Assembly: GCA_017442465.1 (NCBI GenBank)
Contig: JAFRZQ010000300.1
Location: forward strand, 1-7,078
Direction: 5' to 3'
DNA length: 7,078 nucleotides
From: Anaerotignum sp.
GTDB taxonomy: Bacteria; Bacillota; Clostridia; Lachnospirales; Anaerotignaceae
Part shown: positions 1 through 4,918 of the stretch, in pieces
Numbering within the stretch: the first letter of the stretch is position 1
How the letters are laid out: the number at the start of each line of letters is the position of its first letter
Notes under the pieces: model-generated
Told to the model about the DNA's origin: nothing
Databases searched by the model: none
The model's input: only the letters and a program-made list of their open reading frames with translations
Position numbers and translations under genes: made by a program

Positions 1-180
1 GAACTCTTGCAGAGCGGACATGGCAGGCCCCTTGCCCCGGACAAGACAGCAACCTTAAAACTGTATGAAGAACGTCTGCCCCTTTACACAGCGGCAGCAG
101 AAGCCATTGCGGAAAACAACGGCACTGCCGAGGAAGGTTTGGAGGCCCTCCTCATGGCTTATGAAAAAACATTGAAATGA
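1..180 (+). CDS. aroK: Shikimate kinase, C-terminal 59 residues (5' end outside window)
   Basis: The reading frame is open from the first base to the TGA at 178-180. Shikimate kinase phosphorylates shikimate with ATP in the cytoplasmic chorismate pathway to aromatic amino acids. Family features seen here are the lid-region G-R-P-L segment (R9 of the visible part) and the later E-R-L-P-L-Y segment, where the Arg and Tyr match the conserved 'R-x-x-x-Y' of the shikimate kinase C-terminal part; an Ala-rich helix follows. The P-loop and shikimate-binding residues lie upstream of the window and cannot be checked. The gene converges on nifU and ends 7 bases before a terminator stem. A fusion with another shikimate-pathway domain upstream cannot be excluded. 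The family call rests on a short tail, so confidence is moderate to high. Confidence 0.8.
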   Translation, partial: ELLQSGHGRPLAPDKTATLKLYEERLPLYTAAAEAIAENNGTAEEGLEALLMAYEKTLK

Positions 181-182
181 CG

Positions 183-217
183 AAAACCCCTCCCAGGCAA
201 GGAGGGGCTTTCTTTTT
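183..217. terminator. Bidirectional intrinsic terminator between aroK and nifU
   Basis: The stem CCCCTCC (187-193) pairs perfectly with GGAGGGG (201-207) around a 7-base loop. On the + strand it is followed by a T-rich run (209-217), suited to end aroK. On the minus strand the same stem is followed by TTTT (complement of 183-186), suited to end nifS-nifU. It lies 49 bases past the nifU stop, so one hairpin probably serves both converging units. Confidence 0.85.
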
Positions 218-266
218 GGAATTTATAAGGGAGTATTACTATGAGTTTATTGAAACGATTCTTCTA

Positions 267-698
267 TCACTCGTGGTGATGCAGTTCTTCCACATCCTCC
301 ACGGGAGGCTTTAGACCGTCAATAACAATGTTATTTTTCTGGGCATAGTCCCACAGAGCCGCATGCAATGCTTCTTCTGCCAGACAGGAACAATGCACCT
401 TTACAGGAGGTAGGCCATCCAGTGCTTCCATGACCGCCTTGTTTGTTACCTGCAATGCTTCAGGTATTGTTTTGCCCTTTACCAGTTCTGTTGCCATGGA
501 ACTTGTGGCCACTGCCGCCCCACAGCCGAATGTTTTGAATTTTGCATCTACGATTTTATCATCTTCGATCTGCAGATACACCTTCATGATGTCGCCGCAT
601 TTCATATTGCCAACCTGGCCAACGCCGCTGGCGTTTTCGATCTCGCCGACATTTCTTGGATTCATAAAATGATCCATTACTTTTTCGCTATATTCCAT
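267..698 (-). CDS. nifU: Fe-S cluster assembly scaffold NifU/IscU (143 aa)
   Basis: This is an IscU-type scaffold on which an Fe-S cluster is built from sulfur delivered by the desulfurase NifS and then passed to target proteins. The three ligand cysteines are present: C34 in N-M-K-C-G-D with the conserved D36, C59 in F-G-C-G-A-A, and C103 in V-H-C-S. L96-P97-P98-V99-K100 matches the motif that HscA recognises in E. coli IscU. Length fits a single-domain scaffold; the ferredoxin-like and C-terminal Nfu domains of nitrogen-fixation NifU are absent. The ATG at 696-698 has a strong AAGGAGG (706-712) 7 bases upstream. The gene lies 49 bases after nifS on the same strand. Two oddities are an extra cysteine, C105, two residues after the third ligand, and a His-rich end (H140-H142). 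The symbol could equally be iscU. Confidence 0.95.
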   Translation of the reverse strand: MEYSEKVMDHFMNPRNVGEIENASGVGQVGNMKCGDIMKVYLQIEDDKIVDAKFKTFGCGAAVATSSMATELVKGKTIPEALQVTNKAVMEALDGLPPVKVHCSCLAEEALHAALWDYAQKNNIVIDGLKPPVEDVEELHHHE

Positions 699-747
699 AC
701 CTTTTCCTCCTTAGTACTCTCATGCTCTTATTCAATCTATTTCATAT

Positions 748-1929
748 TTACTTCTGGCTTTTCAGATAATCTTCATAAACAGGAGACATGTCTCTCAGTC
801 TCTGCACAATGGCAGGCAGTTTTTCCAGAATGAAGTCAATTTCTTCTTCTGTATTGTCCCTGTCCATTGTCAGTCTCAGGGAACCATGGGCCACTTCGTG
901 GGGAAGGCCAATGGCCATCAGCACATGGGACGGATCCAGGGAACCGGATGTGCAGGCAGAGCCGCTGGAAGCTGCAATACCCAGTGCATCCAGAAGAAGC
1001 AGCAAGGATTCACCTTCGATAAATTCAAAGGAAATATTGCAGTTGCCGGGCAGTCGTTCTGTAGGATGACCGTTCAGGCGGCTGTGAGGGATCTGTTCCA
1101 GAATGCCACGGATCAATTTGTCTCTCATAGCAGTCAGTTTTTCAGTCATTTCCTCCATTTCCTTTACCGCCAGCTCGGCCGCCATACCCATACCCACGAT
1201 GCCGGGAATATTTTCTGTGCCGGCACGGCGTTTGCTTTCCTGTGCACCACCGAAGATCAGCGGTGTTACTGCAACGCCTTTACGGATATAAATTGCACCG
1301 ATACCCTTAGGTGCACCCAATTTATGACCGCTCATAGAAAGCAGATCAATATTCATTTTTTCCACATCAATGGGCACATGTCCCAATGCCTGTACAGCAT
1401 CTGTGTGGAACAGAATGCCATGTTTCTTCGCGATCGCACCGATTTCAGCAATGGGCTGGATCGTACCGATCTCATTATTGGCAAACATAATGGAAATAAG
1501 GATCGTTTCAGGTCGAATGGCTTTTTCCAGTTCTTCCAGAGAAATGCGACCAAACTCGTCCACATTTAGATATGTCACTTCCACACCATGCTTTTCCAGA
1601 TATTCTGCTGTATGCAGGATGGCATGATGTTCGATTTTTGTTGTAATGATATGATTTCCTTTTTTCTGATACGCTTCAGCAATGCCTCTCAGTGCCAGAT
1701 TGTCACTTTCAGAACCACCGGCTGTGAAGTAGACTTCTTCCGGCTTTGCACCAATGGCTGCTGCCACCTGGGCTCTGGCCTTTTCCAGGGCCTTTTTGCT
1801 TTCCTTTGCAATGCCATATACGCTGGAGGCATTGCCGTAATATTCTCTGAAATATGGCAGGATCGCCTGCAATACTTCTTCTCTGACTGGAGTTGTTGCT
1901 GCATTATCAAAATAGTATTTTGTCTTCAT
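748..1929 (-). CDS. nifS: Cysteine desulfurase NifS/IscS family (393 aa)
   Basis: This PLP enzyme converts L-cysteine to L-alanine and holds the released sulfur as a persulfide for transfer to NifU and other acceptors in the cytoplasm. Visible landmarks, in order, are the N-terminal Y-F-D-N-A-A-T-T-P segment, catalytic H101 in I-E-H-H-A, PLP-contacting D177 and Q180 in H-T-D-A-V-Q, Schiff-base K203 in S-G-H-K-L-G-A-P-K-G, and persulfide C326 in S-S-G-S-A-C-T-S-G-S. The S-G-S-A-C-T-S-G-S-L loop and full length of about 390 residues place it in the group I NifS/IscS class, not the SufS class. The ATG at 1927-1929 is preceded by an AGAGGG-type ribosome site 8 bases upstream. It is the first gene of the nifS-nifU operon, with its own promoter at 1992-2020. 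Specialisation (general Fe-S, tRNA thiolation or NAD synthesis) cannot be told from sequence alone, but pairing with nifU favours Fe-S assembly. Confidence 0.96.
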   Translation of the reverse strand: MKTKYYFDNAATTPVREEVLQAILPYFREYYGNASSVYGIAKESKKALEKARAQVAAAIGAKPEEVYFTAGGSESDNLALRGIAEAYQKKGNHIITTKIEHHAILHTAEYLEKHGVEVTYLNVDEFGRISLEELEKAIRPETILISIMFANNEIGTIQPIAEIGAIAKKHGILFHTDAVQALGHVPIDVEKMNIDLLSMSGHKLGAPKGIGAIYIRKGVAVTPLIFGGAQESKRRAGTENIPGIVGMGMAAELAVKEMEEMTEKLTAMRDKLIRGILEQIPHSRLNGHPTERLPGNCNISFEFIEGESLLLLLDALGIAASSGSACTSGSLDPSHVLMAIGLPHEVAHGSLRLTMDRDNTEEEIDFILEKLPAIVQRLRDMSPVYEDYLKSQK

Positions 1930-1989
1930 AGGATCAACCCTCTCACTCTCTATTTTATTTCATATTATTTTTATATGTTTTATATGAAT

Positions 1990-2004
1990 AAAATGTAACA
2001 TTTT
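1990..2004. promoter_or_regulatory. Perfect 15-base palindrome over the nifS -10 (candidate operator)
   Basis: AAAATGT and ACATTTT are exact reverse complements around a central A (1997). The -10 hexamer (1992-1997) lies within it, so a bound dimer would block nifS transcription. It is separated by only two bases from the palindrome at 2007-2020. The symmetry is seen directly; operator function is inferred. Confidence 0.45.
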
Positions 2005-2020
2005 TTTTGACATATGTCAA
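1992..2020 (-). promoter_or_regulatory. Sigma-A type promoter for nifS-nifU
   Basis: Read on the minus strand there is a perfect -35 TTGACA (2020 to 2015), a 17-base spacer, and a -10 TACATT (1997 to 1992) matching 4 of 6 consensus positions. The predicted start is near 1985, giving a leader of about 56 bases before the nifS ATG. Both core elements lie inside perfect palindromes, so repressor control is plausible. Confidence 0.65.
2007..2020. promoter_or_regulatory. Perfect 14-base palindrome over the nifS -35 (candidate operator)
   Basis: TTGACATATGTCAA is an exact palindrome. Its minus-strand TTGACA is the nifS -35. Because it is symmetric it also gives a TTGACA on the + strand (2007-2012), followed 17 bases later by a weak GATTAT (2030-2035). 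A function as regulator site is inferred from symmetry and position. Confidence 0.45.
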
Positions 2021-2128
2021 TAGAAACCAGATTATTTTTTTATTTTCTTCAAAATATGTTACTCCTTGAAATATTTCTTTTGTATTGTCACATATCGTGA
2101 TGTTTATTCTGATTTTTCATGGTATCTG

Positions 2129-2147
2129 TGTCGTCACCTTTTCGACA
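2129..2147. promoter_or_regulatory. Inverted repeat TGTCG-N9-CGACA upstream of the XRE gene
   Basis: The five-base arms TGTCG (2129-2133) and CGACA (2143-2147) are exact reverse complements, 9 bases apart. They sit just upstream of the TATAAT of the XRE gene and overlap where a -35 would be, a usual place for an autoregulatory operator. The arms are short, so chance is possible. Confidence 0.3.
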
Positions 2148-2167
2148 AAAAAAATAATTCGTATAAT
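2142..2167 (+). promoter_or_regulatory. Probable promoter of the XRE regulator gene
   Basis: A perfect -10 hexamer TATAAT lies at 2162-2167. The best -35-like hexamer, TCGACA (2142-2147, 5 of 6), is only 14 bases away, shorter than the usual 16-18, so the promoter may be weak or need an activator. A start near 2174 would give a leader of about 86 bases. Confidence 0.4.
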
Positions 2168-2206
2168 AAATATGAGTTTTAAGGACAGATTATAAGTATC
2201 CGCTGC

Positions 2207-2231
2207 CTGTGAAATCATCAGATTTTCACAG
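2207..2231 (+). promoter_or_regulatory. Hairpin/dyad in the leader of the XRE gene
   Basis: CTGTGAAATC (2207-2216) pairs with GATTTTCACAG (2221-2231) around the loop ATCA, with one unpaired T; a G2205-C2232 pair could extend it past a bulge. It lies 17 bases before the ribosome site and is followed by AATTTTT. It may be an RNA hairpin that tunes expression, a weak attenuator, or a DNA operator. Confidence 0.35.
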
Positions 2232-2248
2232 CAATTTTTCAGATAAAA

Positions 2249-2254
2249 GAGGTG
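2249..2254 (+). promoter_or_regulatory. Ribosome binding site that fixes the XRE start
   Basis: GAGGTG ends 5 bases before the ATG at 2260-2262. The frame is also open to an in-frame GTG at 2209, but that codon lies in the leader hairpin and has no ribosome site, so the ATG is preferred. Confidence 0.8.
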
Positions 2255-2259
2255 AAACC

Positions 2260-2679
2260 ATGGAATTCAAGGACCGATTGAAAGAATTAAGGAAAGAAAG
2301 ACGTTTTACACAGGTAAAACTGGGGGAAATGCTTAACTACGGCTATACTGCCATCGCCAATTACGAATCCGGCAGAAACCAGCCCTCCATCCCTGACCTG
2401 AAAAAAATCGCTTCTATCTTTAATGTATCCATGGACTATCTGCTTGGTGTCAACGATATCCGTCATCCCTATGTGATCGATGACAATTCCGCTGAATTCA
2501 ATGAATTCCGCCGCCGTTACGCTCTTCTGAGCGAAGAAAGCAGAGAAATGCTTCTGGATTATATGGACTATCTGGCAATCAGGGAGCCCCGCTCCAAAGC
2601 ACCCCTCAGTTATGGGGAACAGGAATTGAAACCCATCACATTAAAGGTTGCCCAGAAACCGGAAGAATATCATAAATAA
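2260..2679 (+). CDS. XRE-family (Cro/C1-type) transcriptional regulator, 139 aa
   Basis: Residues about 2-62 form a Cro/C1-type helix-turn-helix: the R-K-E-R-R-F-T-Q start of the second helix (T17, Q18), a recognition helix around Y29-E36, and the typical S-G-R-N-Q-P-S-I-P-D-L and V-S-M-D-Y-L-L-G ends (S37-L47 and V56-G63). Residues 70-139 match no domain I recognise; a helical stretch at about 80-108 (rich in E, R, L, M) may be a dimerisation helix, followed by a polar tail. There is no membrane segment, protease motif or metal-binding cluster, so any signal it senses is unknown. The gene stands alone, divergent from nifS across 330 bases, and ends at a strong terminator. It may regulate itself and nifS-nifU, but only position supports this. 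Its DNA composition resembles that of the neighbouring genes, so there is no clear sign of recent transfer. Confidence 0.9.
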   Translation: MEFKDRLKELRKERRFTQVKLGEMLNYGYTAIANYESGRNQPSIPDLKKIASIFNVSMDYLLGVNDIRHPYVIDDNSAEFNEFRRRYALLSEESREMLLDYMDYLAIREPRSKAPLSYGEQELKPITLKVAQKPEEYHK

Positions 2680-2681
2680 GC

Positions 2682-2719
2682 AAAAAAAACTATGGATTTG
2701 ATTCCATAGTCTTTTTTTT
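2682..2719. terminator. Bidirectional intrinsic terminator between the XRE gene and recN
   Basis: The perfect 8-bp stem ACTATGGA (2689-2696) / TCCATAGT (2703-2710) encloses a 6-base loop. It has an A8 tract on the left (2682-2689) and a T8 tract on the right (2712-2719), so it shows a U-tract on both strands. It starts 2 bases past the XRE stop and 9 bases past the recN stop, and should end both converging units. Confidence 0.93.
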
Positions 2720-2728
2720 CGCCGTTTT

Positions 2729-4405
2729 TTATTTTTCTGCGATCAGCTCTCTCGCTGCTGCCAATGTTGTTTCTGTCACATCGGCACCGCCCATCAGCCT
2801 TGCCACTTCTTTTACCGATTCTTCTTTTGCCAAGGGGGTTACCTTTGTAGTGGTCTCCATGCCATCGCTTTCTTTTTCGATCAAAAAATGGCTGTCTGCC
2901 ATAGCCGCGATCTGCGGCAGATGCGTAATACAAAGGATCTGCCGTTTCCCGCCCAGAAAGCGCATTTTCTCGCCAACCTTTCTGGCCGTTCTGCCACTGA
3001 CCCCCGTATCGATCTCATCAAAAATGAAGGTGCCGATCTCATCTGCATCCACAAGTACCGTTTTCAGTGCCAGCATCACACGGCTCATTTCGCCGCCGGA
3101 AGCGATCTTTGCCAAGGGCTTCAGCCCTTCCCCTGCATTGGCAGAAATCAGAAATTCCACCTTATCCTTCCCATCCGCTGTCCAGTCTGTTTTTTCTTCG
3201 ATCTGGATAGAAAATCTGGCATCTTTCATTTCCATGTCCTTCAGGGCCGATTCGATCCGAGCCGCCACATGTTCCGCCGTTGTTTTACGCAGCGCAGAAA
3301 GATTTTCCGCCGCTGCTGCCAGGATCCTCTGTTCCTTCTGTTTTTCTGCTGTCAGTTCAGCAACCTTTTCATTGCTATTGCAAAGAAAATCCAATTCCTC
3401 CCGTACTTTATCGTAAAATGTCAGTACAGCCTCCACTGTACCGCCATATTTTCTCTTCAGTTTGTAGATGACCTGCAGACGTTCCTCGATCTCCTCCAGT
3501 GCCGCAGGGTCATTCTCCTGCTGATCTGCCTCTCTTTTCAGGTCTCTCGCAAGATCCTCCACCGCTGCGTAGGCATCTGCCAGCGCATCTGCATAGGGGT
3601 TCAATGCATGATCCAGTTCCACTGCCTCCTGCAGTCTGGAAAGGGCATCGCCCAGCTGGTCACAGGCAGAAGGCATTCTGTCGCTGCCATCATAGAGCAA
3701 TGCAATGCTTTCTCCTGTCAGACGCATCAATTTTTCCATACTGCTCAAACGTTTTCTCTGTTCCAGCAGGTCCTCTTCCTCGCCGCTTCTCAGACCAGCT
3801 CCTTCTATTTCTTCCTTCTGGAAAGCAAGAATATCCATTCGCTGTTCTCTCTGGCTTTCATCCCCCATCAGCGCCTCCAGCTGTTTATCCAGTTCTTTCA
3901 GGGCATGCCAGCTTTTCTGATATGCTGCCATGGCATCCTCAAAGCCTGCACCACAGAAACGATCCAGCAAACGAATATGCCTGGAAGGGTTCAGCAAGGA
4001 CTGGTGCTCATGCTGCCCGTAAATATCGATCAGATCTTCTGCAATATCCTTCAGCATGGTAACTGTAACTGTAGAGCCATTTACACGACAGACAGAACGC
4101 CCTGTTTCACTGAGGGTACGGCTGATAAGCACAGAACCGTCTTCCTCCGGCAGGATCCCGTTTTCTTCCAGTTTTTCCTGCAGGGTTTCAGATTTTGCCA
4201 CAAACAGAGCTTCCACAGAAGCCATTTTTTCGCCATGGCGTAAAAAATCCTTTCCTGTTCTGCCGCCCAGGGCAAACTGAAGTGAATCGATGACCATAGA
4301 TTTCCCGGCACCCGTTTCCCCTGTCAGAATATTGAGGCCCTCTCCAAAGGAAATCTCACTTTCCCGGATCAGTGCCACATTTTTGATATGTAAATGCTCC
4401 AGCAT
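2729..4405 (-). CDS. recN: DNA repair protein RecN (558 aa)
   Basis: RecN is an SMC-like ATPase acting early in double-strand break repair by homologous recombination. The N-terminal half-ATPase has the Walker A G-E-T-G-A-G-K-S (29-36) after a typical L-x-I-K-N-V-A-L-I start. A long charged helical middle (roughly 150-380) fits the coiled-coil arm. The C-terminal half carries the ABC signature A-S-G-G-E-M-S-R (435-442), Walker B F-I-F-D-E-I-D-T-G (460-468, D463 and E464) and the H-loop I-T-H-L-P-Q (H495). Length is normal for the family (about 550-575). The ATG at 4403-4405 has AGGGAGG 7 bases upstream; a TTG further upstream in frame would overlap argR and lacks a ribosome site. It is the last gene of the dxs operon, 16 bases after argR. 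No LexA-type site is visible in the short gap, so it seems to be read from upstream promoters. Confidence 0.97.
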   Translation of the reverse strand: MLEHLHIKNVALIRESEISFGEGLNILTGETGAGKSMVIDSLQFALGGRTGKDFLRHGEKMASVEALFVAKSETLQEKLEENGILPEEDGSVLISRTLSETGRSVCRVNGSTVTVTMLKDIAEDLIDIYGQHEHQSLLNPSRHIRLLDRFCGAGFEDAMAAYQKSWHALKELDKQLEALMGDESQREQRMDILAFQKEEIEGAGLRSGEEEDLLEQRKRLSSMEKLMRLTGESIALLYDGSDRMPSACDQLGDALSRLQEAVELDHALNPYADALADAYAAVEDLARDLKREADQQENDPAALEEIEERLQVIYKLKRKYGGTVEAVLTFYDKVREELDFLCNSNEKVAELTAEKQKEQRILAAAAENLSALRKTTAEHVAARIESALKDMEMKDARFSIQIEEKTDWTADGKDKVEFLISANAGEGLKPLAKIASGGEMSRVMLALKTVLVDADEIGTFIFDEIDTGVSGRTARKVGEKMRFLGGKRQILCITHLPQIAAMADSHFLIEKESDGMETTTKVTPLAKEESVKEVARLMGGADVTETTLAAARELIAEK

Positions 4406-4412
4406 ACAGATT

Positions 4413-4419
4413 CCTCCCT
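4413..4419 (-). promoter_or_regulatory. Ribosome binding site that fixes the recN start
   Basis: Minus-strand AGGGAGG lies 7 bases before the ATG at 4403-4405 and just beyond the argR stop. It rules out the in-frame TTG at 4454-4456, inside argR. Confidence 0.85.
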
Positions 4420-4421
4420 GC

Positions 4422-4877
4422 TCAGGCACTATGAATGATGCGATACAGCTTTTCAATGATCACTGCCGCCTGATTATGGCTGCGAACCACACAAAACACT
4501 GTATCATCACCAGCAATGGTACCCAGAATTTCACTGTTCTGCATATTATCCAGAGCAACAGCAACAGCCATCCCCATGCCGCCCAATGTTTTGATCACGA
4601 TCATATTCTGGGCATAGTCCATCTTTATAACAGCCTCCTTGAATACTCGTGTCATGCGTTCTGTCACTTCAGAATCATGGTTGCTGATGATGGCGTATTT
4701 CTGTCTGCCCTTTTCCGTAGCGATCTTTGTCAGCTTCATTTCGCGAATATCCCTGGAAACCGTTGCCTGCGTAACATTGAAACCTTCATCACACAGTTTC
4801 TGTGCCAGTTCGTCCTGGGTTTCAATTTCATATGTTTCGATCAATTCCAGTATTTTTGCATGTCTTGCGATCTTCAT
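4422..4877 (-). CDS. argR: Arginine repressor ArgR/AhrC (151 aa)
   Basis: ArgR is a hexameric, arginine-sensing DNA-binding protein that represses arginine synthesis genes and in some Firmicutes activates arginine catabolism. Residues about 1-65 are the winged helix-turn-helix, with the diagnostic T-V-S-R-D-I-R-E segment (S41-R45 core). Residues about 80-150 form the oligomerisation and arginine-binding domain, with G-T-I-A-G-D-D-T (119-126); D124 and D125 correspond to the acidic pair that contacts arginine. Length matches the family (about 150). The ATG at 4875-4877 has AGGAGG 9 bases upstream; an in-frame GTG at 4884-4886 directly abuts that site and is unlikely. It lies 41 bases after nadK and 16 before recN. 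I found no convincing ARG box in the gap before it. Confidence 0.96.
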   Translation of the reverse strand: MKIARHAKILELIETYEIETQDELAQKLCDEGFNVTQATVSRDIREMKLTKIATEKGRQKYAIISNHDSEVTERMTRVFKEAVIKMDYAQNMIVIKTLGGMGMAVAVALDNMQNSEILGTIAGDDTVFCVVRSHNQAAVIIEKLYRIIHSA

Positions 4878-4886
4878 CGCCGTCAC

Positions 4887-4892
4887 CCTCCT
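4887..4892 (-). promoter_or_regulatory. Ribosome binding site that fixes the argR start
   Basis: Minus-strand AGGAGG lies 9 bases before the ATG at 4875-4877. The upstream in-frame GTG (4884-4886) falls immediately next to this site, too close to be used. Confidence 0.8.
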
Positions 4893-4918
4893 TTGGAAAG
4901 AAAGTACCTGTTGAAAAA

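Larger units (their letters stand above)
1930..2259. other. AT-rich divergent control region between nifS and the XRE regulator
   Basis: This 330-base stretch has no credible gene on either strand. It is far richer in A+T than its neighbours: by hand count 63 of 240 bases at 1981-2220 are G or C. It holds the nifS promoter with two palindromes (1990-2020), a further perfect 10-base palindrome GAAATATTTC (2068-2077), the arms TCAC and GTGA around 5 bases (2088-2100), a promoter-like TATAAT (2162-2167), an inverted repeat (2129-2147) and a leader hairpin (2207-2231). The 10-base palindrome and the TCAC/GTGA pair are short enough to be chance in such DNA. Confidence 0.75.

Noticed and set aside
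2234..2248. CodY-like box ATTTTTCAGATAAAA before the XRE gene
   Set aside because: It differs from the CodY consensus at 4 of 15 positions and lies in AT-rich DNA where such matches are common; not strong enough to list.
2209..2259. Longer XRE protein starting at GTG 2209
   Set aside because: There is no ribosome site before it, it lies in a leader hairpin, and the ATG at 2260 has a well-placed GAGGTG and begins the helix-turn-helix domain as expected.
2670..2933. Minus-strand open frame of 87 codons overlapping the recN 3' end and the terminator
   Set aside because: It is in a different frame from recN, crosses the terminator hairpin and has no ribosome site or recognisable content.
2888..4243. 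Long open frame (451 codons) on the + strand opposite recN
   Set aside because: It is antisense to an unmistakable recN, its translation is rich in F, C, H and Q in no recognisable domain order, and it has no ribosome site. It is a shadow of recN codon usage.
4878..4918. ARG box for ArgR autoregulation in the nadK-argR gap
   Set aside because: I looked for the TGAAT/ATTCA dyad of Gram-positive ARG boxes and found none; the gap holds only the argR ribosome site.
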